A stretch of DNA of 5,123 nucleotides from Desulfobacteraceae bacterium (GCA_011389605.1 JAABTZ010000265.1:1-5123); one strand, 5' to 3'; shown: positions 1 through 5,065, counted from the stretch's first letter. The notes: generated from the letters alone by a model not told the origin. Numbers and translations: made by a program.

Positions 1-20
1 TCCGGCCGCTGATCTTTCAT
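1..20 (-). CDS. Start of next operon gene (partial), possibly TlyA-type rRNA methyltransferase
   Basis: An ATG on the minus strand at 20-18 lies 1 nt after the dxs stop codon (TGA at 24-22) and opens a frame that reads M-K-D-Q-R-P before the window ends. The tight spacing is like the other junctions in this cluster and suggests translational coupling to dxs. Only six full codons are visible, so the product cannot be identified from sequence. In Bacillus and many other bacteria the gene after xseA-xseB-ispA-dxs is tlyA (an S4-domain 2'-O-methyltransferase), and a short basic start would be compatible, but this is synteny-based inference only. No strong Shine-Dalgarno is seen; the nearest purine run is the GGA within the end of dxs. 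Confidence 0.4.
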
Positions 21-21
21 C

Positions 22-1899
22 TCAGTTAAGATTCCGGCACAGTGCTTCGGCCGCAGAAACCACGGCATCTGCATCCACACCGTAATGCTTTCTGAGCACG
101 GATTTGGAGCCATGGGTTATAAAGGTATCCCTGATCCCGATACGGCTGATTTTAAAGCCGGTTATTCCTGCATCGGCCATGGCTTCTATTACCGCACTTC
201 CAAATCCACCCTGGAGCACATTTTCTTCCACTGTCACCACCCTTGGAATCTTTTGGATCAGGGTACCTATCAGCTCAGTATCCAGGGGCTTGACAAATCT
301 TGCATTTACCACCGTGGCTAAAATGCCTTTTTCCTTTAGCATCTGCGCGGCTTCAAGTGCTTCAAGCACAGAATATCCAATTGCCACAATCAAAACATCA
401 TCGCCGCTGCAAACCAATTTGCCCCTGCCCAATGCAATGGGCTCATTAATTTTTTCAGGGGCAGCGCCCGTGGCCTTGCCCCTGGGGTAACGAATCGCAA
501 TCGGGCCCGGATAATCTACCGCGGTTAAAAGCATTCTCTGGAGTTCATTTTCATCCATCGGCGCCATTACAACCATGTTGGGTATGGAGCGCAAAAAACT
601 TAGATCAAACATGCCGTGATGGGTCGGGCCGTCTTCACCCACGATTCCGCCCCGGTCAACTGCAAAAACCACGGGCAGGGACTCCAGGCATACGTCGTGG
701 ACTATCTGATCATAGGCCCGCTGAAGAAAAGTGGAATAAATTGCCACAACGGGTCTAAGCCCTTCTGTTGCCATGCCCGCGGCAAAAGTGACCCCGTGGG
801 CCTCGGCAATGCCAACGTCATAGAACCGGTCCGGAAATCTTTCCGAAAATTCGGCAAGACCTGTTCCTTCGGGCATGGCAGCGGTTACAGCCACTATTTT
901 CCTGTTTGTTTCCGCAAGCCTGACCATGGTCTGCCCGAACACCTCTGTGTAGGAAGGAATATCGCTGCAGGTAAGATTGTCCCCGGTCTCGGCGTCAAAA
1001 CAGCCAACCCCGTGGAAATATACCGGATTGGCTTCAGCCGGAAGATAGCCCTGTCCTTTTTTGGTTGCAACATGGAGCAGGACAGGTTCTTCAAGATTTT
1101 TTATATTTTCAAGAATGTCAATAAGGTGATTGATCCGATGTCCCTTGATGGGTCCAAAGTACTCAAAATCAAAAGCTTCAAAAAGCATGCCCGGTGTAAC
1201 AAAGGCCTTAAAGGACTCCTCGGCGCGCTTGGCCAGATGATAGGCGTCGCTTCCTATGCCGGGAAGCGAGCGCAGCAGCTCGCCGATGTCCTTTCTTTTG
1301 TCCTGGATAAACTTTGCTGAAAACGTCCGGCTAAGCAGAGAGGAAAGGGCGCCCACATTGGGCGAAATCGACATCTCATTGTCATTTAAAATGACAATGA
1401 GCTCCTTGTGAATTGCTCCGGCCTGGTTTAATGCCTCATAGGCCATTCCGGCGGTCATGGAGCCGTCGCCGATCACGGCAAGAACCCGGGAATTATCATT
1501 TTTCAAACGCTTGGCACAGGATATGCCAAGACCTGCTGAAATCGAGGTACTGGAATGCCCGGTGGAAAAGGCATCGCAAGGGCTTTCCGATATCTTGGGA
1601 AACCCTGAAATGCCCCCGAACTGCCGAAGGGTCGAAAACCGACCGGCCCGGCCGGTCAACAGCTTATGGGTGTAGGACTGGTGGCCCACATCCCAGACAA
1701 GTTTGTCTCTGGGAATGTCAAATACATAGTGAATGGCTATGGTAAGTTCCACGACCCCCAGATTGGACGCCAGGTGTCCGCCTGTCCTGGAGACCACCTC
1801 AACAATTCGGTTACGAATTTCCCGTGCAAGCTCAGGCAGCCGTGAACGTGGAAGTTTTTTCAGATCAGCCGGGGAGCTGATGGTTTCAAGCAGGCTCAT
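22..1899 (-). CDS. dxs: 1-deoxy-D-xylulose-5-phosphate synthase (DXS)
   Basis: This is a complete 625-residue DXS, the usual family length (about 620-640). The enzyme is cytoplasmic and thiamine-diphosphate dependent. It condenses pyruvate and glyceraldehyde 3-phosphate to DXP with loss of CO2, the entry step of the MEP isoprenoid pathway and a branch to thiamine and pyridoxal. Seen in the sequence: GGHLASNLG with H42, DVGHQSYTHK with H73, GHSSTS at 114-119, the ThDP/Mg motif GDG at 144-146 with NDN at 172-174, then the pyrimidine-domain block with catalytic E366, Y388, R394, DRGG at 415-418, D423, H427 and RYPRG at 470-474, and a C-terminal transketolase domain from about 495. The ATG at 1899-1897 gives the typical MSLLETI start and is 5 nt after the ispA stop; a modest AGGGA lies inside the ispA 3' end. 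Oddities: K252 stands where many DXS proteins have Asp (GPxDGH), and AEAHG replaces the usual AEQHA around E366. All core catalytic residues remain, so an active enzyme is expected. Confidence 0.98.
   Translation of the reverse strand: MSLLETISSPADLKKLPRSRLPELAREIRNRIVEVVSRTGGHLASNLGVVELTIAIHYVFDIPRDKLVWDVGHQSYTHKLLTGRAGRFSTLRQFGGISGFPKISESPCDAFSTGHSSTSISAGLGISCAKRLKNDNSRVLAVIGDGSMTAGMAYEALNQAGAIHKELIVILNDNEMSISPNVGALSSLLSRTFSAKFIQDKRKDIGELLRSLPGIGSDAYHLAKRAEESFKAFVTPGMLFEAFDFEYFGPIKGHRINHLIDILENIKNLEEPVLLHVATKKGQGYLPAEANPVYFHGVGCFDAETGDNLTCSDIPSYTEVFGQTMVRLAETNRKIVAVTAAMPEGTGLAEFSERFPDRFYDVGIAEAHGVTFAAGMATEGLRPVVAIYSTFLQRAYDQIVHDVCLESLPVVFAVDRGGIVGEDGPTHHGMFDLSFLRSIPNMVVMAPMDENELQRMLLTAVDYPGPIAIRYPRGKATGAAPEKINEPIALGRGKLVCSGDDVLIVAIGYSVLEALEAAQMLKEKGILATVVNARFVKPLDTELIGTLIQKIPRVVTVEENVLQGGFGSAVIEAMADAGITGFKISRIGIRDTFITHGSKSVLRKHYGVDADAVVSAAEALCRNLN
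1375..1401. repeat. Perfect 27-nt palindrome inside dxs
   Basis: The 13-base arm CTCATTGTCATTT (1375-1387) is exactly complementary to AAATGACAATGAG (1389-1401) with one base between. In dxs mRNA this could form a 12-bp stem with a UUA loop. It covers codons 167-175 (L-I-V-I-L-N-D-N-E), that is, the ThDP/Mg-binding NDN motif. No T-tract follows, so it is not an intrinsic terminator. Part of the symmetry follows from Ile-Val-Ile and Asn-Asp-Asn having complementary codons, but the exact match also needs matching synonymous choices. Confidence 0.9.
1641..1657. repeat. Perfect 17-nt GC-rich palindrome inside dxs
   Basis: GACCGGCC and GGCCGGTC are perfect 8-bp arms around a single C, over codons for T-G-R-A-G-R (residues 82-87). 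In a GC-rich coding stretch with Gly and Arg codons such symmetry is fairly easy to reach, so it may be chance. Confidence 0.8.
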
Positions 1900-1904
1900 T
1901 AGAG

Positions 1905-2825
1905 TTATCTATCCCTTTCAATAATATAGGTCGCAATAGCTGCAAGAGGTGCTGCTGTGTTACCAAAAATTCCGATTGACTGCAAGGCATTGCCAACAAG
2001 ATCTTTAGCATATTCACCGGCGCGCTCAAGGCCCATGAGGGCAGGGTAGGTGGATTTGGCCCGGGCCTGGTCGGTTCCCGCGGCCTTGCCCATGCGCTCG
2101 GGGTTTCCTTTAACATTTAAAATGTCGTCAGTGACCTGGAATGCCAGACCAATGTTTTCGGCATAAGAAAGCAGGGCGGTCTTCTGCTGCTCATCAGCAC
2201 CTGAGAGCAGAGCACCGCATGACACAGAGGCGCTGATAAGCGCGCCGGTTTTAAGAGCATGCATCTGTTTTAGCGGGTCAAGCCCAAGGGATTGTCCCTC
2301 TGCGGCCATGTCCTGCATTTGCCCTTCGACCATGCCTTCATATCCGGCACAGCGGGTGATAAGGCTGACGGCTTCAAGTATCAGGCAAGTGTTTGTTTCC
2401 TGAAAACGCGCGCACCCTGCAAGGGTTTGAAAAGCAAGGGTTAAAAGGGCGTCTCCGGCCAGTATGGCGGTTGCCTCGTCAAATTTTACATGGCAGGTGG
2501 GCTGACCCCGGCGAAGTACGTCATTATCCATGGCAGGCAGATCATCATGGATCAGGGAATAGGCATGGATCATTTCAATGGCGCAGCCGGCTTCAAGCAC
2601 GGTTTCATCCGCAATTTCAGTGACCGCTTCTGCCGCGGCAATGCACAAAACAGGCCGAAGACGTTTTCCCGGGGCCATAAGGCAGTGTTTCATTGCTGCA
2701 CACAGCCGGGTTTGGATTCGGTTGCAGTCAAGCAGGGCGGCCAGCCGCCTGTTGATCCTTTCCTGCTGTTGTTTTAAGTATCCACGCAGGTCAAAGCCCG
2801 CGGCAGTGTTTTGCATATCACTCAT
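1905..2825 (-). CDS. ispA: Farnesyl diphosphate synthase-type polyprenyl synthetase
   Basis: A trans-isoprenyl diphosphate synthase of 306 residues from this start (E. coli IspA is 299). It joins IPP to DMAPP and then GPP, most likely giving farnesyl diphosphate for quinones and undecaprenyl carriers. Visible motifs are GKRLRP at 53-58 (IPP binding), the first Asp-rich motif DDLPAMDND at 94-102 followed by LRRGQPTCH, AGDALL at 123-128, KTG at 192-194, and the second Asp-rich region FQVTDDILN at 229-237 followed by a conserved KSTYPAL at 257-263. HAYSLIHDD before the first motif resembles bacterial FPP synthases, but geranylgeranyl length cannot be excluded. The second motif ends in Asn (DDILN) rather than Asp. 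The start is uncertain: this ATG (2825-2823) overlaps the xseB end by 8 nt; an ATG at 2816 would leave a 1-nt gap after the xseB stop and give 303 residues. A TTG at 2870 has an AAAGGA upstream but adds 15 residues unlike the family, so I reject it. Confidence 0.95.
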   Translation of the reverse strand: MSDMQNTAAGFDLRGYLKQQQERINRRLAALLDCNRIQTRLCAAMKHCLMAPGKRLRPVLCIAAAEAVTEIADETVLEAGCAIEMIHAYSLIHDDLPAMDNDVLRRGQPTCHVKFDEATAILAGDALLTLAFQTLAGCARFQETNTCLILEAVSLITRCAGYEGMVEGQMQDMAAEGQSLGLDPLKQMHALKTGALISASVSCGALLSGADEQQKTALLSYAENIGLAFQVTDDILNVKGNPERMGKAAGTDQARAKSTYPALMGLERAGEYAKDLVGNALQSIGIFGNTAAPLAAIATYIIERDR

Positions 2826-3081
2826 CATCTGAAGAACTGCTGCTTTCTGCAGGCACAGCATTGGCGGCAAAAGGGGTTTCCTTTAAAGTTCCGTCCTGCT
2901 GCTCCATTAACTGGACAATCTTTTTTTCTGTTTCATCCAGCTTTTCAAAACAGAAACGGGACAGTTGGATACCTTCTTCAAACTTTTTCAGGGCCTTGTC
3001 CAATGGCAGGCTGCCGGCCTCAAGTTCTTCCACGATTTTTTCAAGCTGGGTCATGGATTCTTCAAATGTCTTTTTTGCCAT
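2818..3081 (-). CDS. xseB: Exodeoxyribonuclease VII small subunit
   Basis: An 87-residue protein (E. coli XseB is 80). Several XseB chains bind the long helical part of each XseA to form exonuclease VII, which degrades single-stranded DNA from both ends to acid-soluble oligonucleotides. The family signature is clear: FEESMTQLEKIVEELEAGSL at 6-25, then PLDKALKKFEEGIQLSRFC at 26-44 and a second helix to about residue 62, forming the usual helical hairpin. The last 25 residues are a low-complexity tail ending in five serines and DDE, poorly conserved in the family and probably disordered. The ATG at 3081-3079 has a good AAAGGA Shine-Dalgarno 9 nt upstream. The gene overlaps the xseA 3' end by 20 nt and the start of ispA at its own stop, which points to coupled translation of subunits that must be made in a set ratio. 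Confidence 0.95.
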   Translation of the reverse strand: MAKKTFEESMTQLEKIVEELEAGSLPLDKALKKFEEGIQLSRFCFEKLDETEKKIVQLMEQQDGTLKETPFAANAVPAESSSSSDDE

Positions 3082-4438
3082 TTTGATTTATCCTTTCAAT
3101 CCGGCATGTTAGAACGCCTTTTGCAAGTATGACTTCAACTTTTTTGCCAGGATCAACAACCGATGCATCAGTTAGCACCCGGTGTTCAGGCAGTGTCCTG
3201 GCAATGCTGTAGCCGCGCTGCATAACCGCAAGAGGGCTTAAAGCATTAATCCGGCCGCACAAGGCTTCCAGCCGTAAGCGACTTTCCTGAACAACGGCAG
3301 CGCCCGCGGACTTAAGCCTCCGGTCAATATGGCTGCGCCGGTCGGCCATGGCAGAAATTTTGGCCTGCAGGGGCGTGGCAAGAAGGCGGTCATATCTCCA
3401 GGAAAGGCGATCATGTCTGTCTTTTACAACACGGCCTGCAGCCTGAATCAACAGTGCATAAACATCATCCAGGCGGATACGCAGATCATCCATGCGGCGT
3501 CTTGGATGAACCAGTCTTTTGGCGAGTTTTTCCGTGTTTTGCCGAAGCTCCCGGGTCTGATTCAAAATCCGGCCGGAAATTCGCCGTGTGAGCATTTCAA
3601 GGGTGTAGCGCACCTCTTCTTTTACCGGAACTGCCAGTTCAGCTGCTGCAGAGGGCGTTGGTGCCCTAAGGTCGGCAGTAAAGTCTGCAATGGTATAATC
3701 TGTTTCATGACCCACAGCGGAGATCACCGGGATCTTTGATTTAAAAACAGCACGGGCCACCGCCTCGGAATTAAAGGCTGAAAGATCCTCAAGAGAGCCG
3801 CCGCCGCGGGCTAAAATTGCCACGTCAGCAGCCTGGTGGCTGTTTAAAAGCTCCATGGCGGAAACTATTTCGGCTTCAGCCGCATCACCCTGGACTGCCG
3901 AAGGGATCACCAGAACCTGCATGTTTGGGAACCTGCGGAAAATAATCCTGATAATATCATGGACCACCGAACCTGTTGCCGAACTTATAACCGCTACGGC
4001 TGATGGCATAAAAGGTATGGGCTGTTTGTATCGGGCATCAAAAAGACCCTCATCGGAAAGCTTGCGCTTGAGCTGCTCAAATGCGGCCTGCAGCGCGCCT
4101 GCGCCAGAGGGCTCCAGGTATTCCAGGATAATCTGATAGCTGCCGCGGGGAGCATATACACTGATGCGGCCAAATCCCGTTACCTGCATGCCGGCTTCAA
4201 AGGCAAATTTAAGATTTCTGACTTGCCCCTTAAACATTACAGCCTGAATCTGGGAGTCGGGATCTTTTAATGTAAAATAGCAATGACCCGATGCAGGGAT
4301 GCGCAGATTGGAAATTTCACCGGAAATCCAGATAAAGGAATAGTTTTTTTCCAGAAGCGCCTTGATTCGTGAAGTCAGTTCGCTGACAGTATAGATTTTT
4401 CGCGGTTCGGTTATGCCGGCTTTGTTTGGTTCGGTCAT
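3062..4438 (-). CDS. xseA: Exodeoxyribonuclease VII large subunit
   Basis: A 458-residue XseA, close to E. coli (456). It is the catalytic subunit of exonuclease VII, acting in the cytoplasm on single-stranded DNA in repair and processing. Domains in order: an N-terminal OB-fold for ssDNA binding (about 15-110) with WISGEISN at 37-44 and SGHCYFTLKD at 50-59; a catalytic domain (about 125-310) with KLSDEGLFD at 126-134, ISSATGSVVHDI at 151-162, ARGGGSLEDL at 210-219, and VGHETDYTIADFTADLRAPT at 242-261 followed by PSAAAE; a long basic, helical region (about 270-395) where XseB docks; and a C-terminal segment with SPLAVMQRGYSI at 401-412. The ATG at 4438-4436 places 15 residues before IYTVSEL, similar to relatives. 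No convincing Shine-Dalgarno precedes it, which is unlike xseB. It is the first gene of the cluster, after a 269-bp non-coding stretch holding a candidate promoter. Confidence 0.97.
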   Translation of the reverse strand: MTEPNKAGITEPRKIYTVSELTSRIKALLEKNYSFIWISGEISNLRIPASGHCYFTLKDPDSQIQAVMFKGQVRNLKFAFEAGMQVTGFGRISVYAPRGSYQIILEYLEPSGAGALQAAFEQLKRKLSDEGLFDARYKQPIPFMPSAVAVISSATGSVVHDIIRIIFRRFPNMQVLVIPSAVQGDAAEAEIVSAMELLNSHQAADVAILARGGGSLEDLSAFNSEAVARAVFKSKIPVISAVGHETDYTIADFTADLRAPTPSAAAELAVPVKEEVRYTLEMLTRRISGRILNQTRELRQNTEKLAKRLVHPRRRMDDLRIRLDDVYALLIQAAGRVVKDRHDRLSWRYDRLLATPLQAKISAMADRRSHIDRRLKSAGAAVVQESRLRLEALCGRINALSPLAVMQRGYSIARTLPEHRVLTDASVVDPGKKVEVILAKGVLTCRIERINQNGKKDI

Positions 4439-4488
4439 AAGATCGCAGCTGGTTTTTCTGTCTGGTTTCTGGTTGTTTGAAACGTGTT

Positions 4489-4517
4489 AGGCTAGCACAG
4501 TTGAATCAATCAATCAA
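4489..4517 (-). promoter_or_regulatory. Candidate sigma-70 promoter of the xseA-xseB-ispA-dxs operon
   Basis: Read on the minus strand, TTGATT (4517-4512) is followed after 17 nt by TAGCCT (4494-4489), preceded by TG one base upstream as in extended -10 promoters. The -10 match is only three of six, so the call rests on the good -35, the correct spacing, the TG extension and the position: a start near 4482 would give a leader of about 44 nt. The -35 lies inside the AATC repeat, which offers three overlapping TTGATT copies in 4-nt steps. The -10 lies inside a 15-bp near-perfect dyad (4484-4498), so a repressor site is possible. Confidence 0.35.
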
Positions 4518-4519
4518 TC
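4504..4519. repeat. Tetranucleotide tandem repeat (AATC)4
   Basis: Four exact tandem copies of AATC lie 66-81 bp upstream of the xseA start codon. On the minus strand this reads as repeated TTGATT, matching a -35 hexamer at three registers. Four copies is a low number for slipped-strand phase variation, so the repeat may simply be a simple-sequence tract; its placement in a candidate promoter is what makes it notable. Confidence 0.85.
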
Positions 4520-4523
4520 CAAA

Positions 4524-4559
4524 ATCACAGGCCGTGAATATATTTGAATATACTGTGAT
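4524..4559. repeat. Inverted repeat ATCACAG/CTGTGAT enclosing a direct repeat
   Basis: ATCACAG at 4524-4530 and CTGTGAT at 4553-4559 are perfect 7-bp inverted arms separated by 22 nt. The interval contains two copies of TGAATATA (4535-4542 and 4545-4552) at a 10-bp period, about one helical turn. This could be a protein-binding site or a small hairpin. The arms face opposite to a CRP/FNR half-site pair (TGTGA-N6-TCACA) and the spacing is wrong for that family. No T-tract follows on either strand, so it is not an intrinsic terminator. Confidence 0.5.
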
Positions 4560-4574
4560 AACAGATTATTATCA
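4556..4574. repeat. 19-bp imperfect palindrome TGATAA-N7-TTATCA
   Basis: Six-base perfect arms TGATAA and TTATCA flank a 7-nt AT-rich centre; one further pair in the centre also matches. It overlaps the right arm of the neighbouring ATCACAG/CTGTGAT repeat by four bases. The arms look superficially like Fur-box halves (GATAAT units), but the spacing and centre do not fit the 19-bp Fur consensus, so I only call it a candidate operator for an unknown regulator. Confidence 0.35.
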
Positions 4575-4641
4575 TTTTATTGCAGTGACCTTGTTATTCC
4601 TGATAAATTTATAACGTCTGATAATGTATATTATGTAAACT

Positions 4642-4675
4642 TTTTTCAGGAAAAGCCGATGGCGCTGCTTTGGAC
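4642..4675 (-). terminator. Weak terminator-like element after the small gene
   Basis: On the minus strand, about 35 nt after the small-gene stop, AAAGC and GCTTT form short inverted arms around GCC-ATC-GGC, followed by a four-T run and then CTGAAAAAAG. The stem is short and the T-run brief, so termination would be inefficient. It is the only terminator-like sequence between the small gene and xseA, and read-through into the operon cannot be excluded. Confidence 0.2.
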
Positions 4676-4707
4676 ATTAAATTCCGGGTTTATGTGTGCC
4701 CTGCCTG

Positions 4708-4974
4708 TCACTTTGATGTGCGATCCAGAAAATTCCGTATAACCGGCATAATATAGATTTCATCCAGTGGCATCTGCCTTAGGCAATCTGCCAGAATATC
4801 AATTTTTTCATTGACCCCCAGGTGCTTGTCCATGATAAAAACCGATTCGCCTTTAATCCTGCACAGTCCGCTTTGCGCGTTTACCCCGGAGGCCCGGAGA
4901 CTTTGCTCCAGAACCCGGATACCCGCCTTGCCTGCGACCTCAACCAGTTGTTGATATATCTGTTTGCGCTTCAC
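4708..4974 (-). CDS. Small conserved-type protein of unknown function (88 aa)
   Basis: An 88-residue frame starting with GTG (4974-4972). An in-frame TAA lies immediately upstream, so no earlier start exists, and there is no Met before residue 48. A weak GGGGAA lies about 11 nt before the start. The protein has no signal peptide or membrane segment. Its pattern is an amphipathic N-terminal helix (about 3-29), a strand pair around SGLCRIKG (35-42) and VFIMDKH (45-51), then a helix (55-68) and a C-terminal YIMPVIRNFLDR (74-85). I recall small uncharacterised proteins from deltaproteobacteria and other phyla with the same core: a Gly-Leu-Cys-Arg turn, a hydrophobic strand ending in a basic pair, an iLA helix and a C-terminal Y-x-x-P-x-x-R. 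No function is known to me. It sits 269 bp upstream of xseA in the same direction and diverges from the gene beyond the right edge. C38 and C64 are the only cysteines. Confidence 0.75.
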   Translation of the reverse strand: MKRKQIYQQLVEVAGKAGIRVLEQSLRASGVNAQSGLCRIKGESVFIMDKHLGVNEKIDILADCLRQMPLDEIYIMPVIRNFLDRTSK

Positions 4975-5001
4975 TTAAAAATCGTTTCCCCATGACCGAT
5001 C

Positions 5002-5017
5002 TGGCTTGAAAATTGCC
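5002..5017 (+). promoter_or_regulatory. Candidate sigma-54 (RpoN) promoter of the downstream plus-strand gene
   Basis: The sequence TGGCTTGAAAATTGCC fits the sigma-54 pattern TGGCACG-N4-TTGC with the invariant GG at 5003-5004 and GC at 5015-5016 correctly spaced (10 nt between). Mismatches are in the two bases after TGGC and the last W. A start near 5028 would give a leader of about 94 nt before the presumed ATG. It is embedded in a perfect CTGGC-N9-GCCAG dyad (5001-5019). If real, an enhancer-binding activator would be needed, with its sites upstream, likely inside the 88-codon gene. Confidence 0.45.
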
Positions 5018-5033
5018 AGCAATGTGTTATTAT
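5006..5033 (+). promoter_or_regulatory. Alternative sigma-70 promoter of the downstream plus-strand gene
   Basis: TTGAAA (5006-5011) and TATTAT (5028-5033) each match the consensus at five of six bases, with a 16-nt spacer. It overlaps the sigma-54-like element, whose spacer contains the TTGAAA, so the two are competing explanations or a dual-control promoter. Transcription would start near 5040. Confidence 0.4.
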
Positions 5034-5056
5034 ATTTTTGATTATTCACTTATAAA
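5029..5056 (-). promoter_or_regulatory. Candidate sigma-70 promoter of the 88-aa gene
   Basis: On the minus strand a perfect TATAAT (5034-5029) is preceded after 16 nt by a poor -35, TTTATA (5056-5051; four of six). Transcription would start near 5022 and leave a leader of about 47 nt before the GTG. The -10 shares bases with the plus-strand TATTAT, so polymerase could not occupy both promoters at once. AT-rich DNA yields TATAAT easily, so confidence is limited. Confidence 0.35.
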
Positions 5057-5065
5057 TAAAGATTT

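Larger units (their letters stand above)
4439..4707. other. Intergenic region rich in AT dyads, upstream of xseA
   Basis: These 269 bases between the xseA start and the small-gene stop hold no open frame I can support on either strand. They contain a candidate xseA promoter near 4489-4517, a four-copy AATC tandem repeat at 4504-4519, a 7-bp inverted repeat ATCACAG/CTGTGAT at 4524-4530 and 4553-4559, an 8-bp direct repeat TGAATATA at 4535-4542 and 4545-4552, and the dyads TGATAA-N7-TTATCA (4556-4574), ATAAATTTAT (4603-4612) and ATAAT-GTAT-ATTAT (4621-4634). The DNA is clearly richer in A and T than the genes on either side. I see no strong intrinsic terminator for the small gene; the best candidate is listed separately. 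The segment is most likely regulatory. Confidence 0.6.

Noticed and set aside
427..442. Near-palindrome GCCCA-N6-TGGGC inside dxs
   Set aside because: Short arms in a coding region; expected by chance in a window of this size.
922..931. 10-bp palindrome GACCATGGTC inside dxs
   Set aside because: Dyads of this length are expected several times in 5 kb and nothing else marks it.
616..1320. A 234-codon open frame on the plus strand opposite dxs
   Set aside because: It is fully antisense to strongly conserved dxs codons, has no recognisable domain or convincing ribosome site, and is explained by the base composition of dxs.
2826..2870. N-terminal extension of ispA from a TTG codon
   Set aside because: It would overlap xseB by 53 nt and add residues unlike any prenyl synthase N-terminus, despite an AAAGGA upstream.
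3329..3739. A 136-codon plus-strand frame opposite xseA
   Set aside because: Antisense to conserved XseA motifs; composition and lack of family features mark it as a shadow.
4525..4558. CRP/FNR-family site
   Set aside because: The TCACA and TGTGA halves are in reversed order and 24 nt apart instead of TGTGA-N6-TCACA.
4556..4574. Fur box
   Set aside because: TGATAA and TTATCA arms look similar, but spacing and centre match neither the 19-bp consensus nor the 7-1-7 form well.
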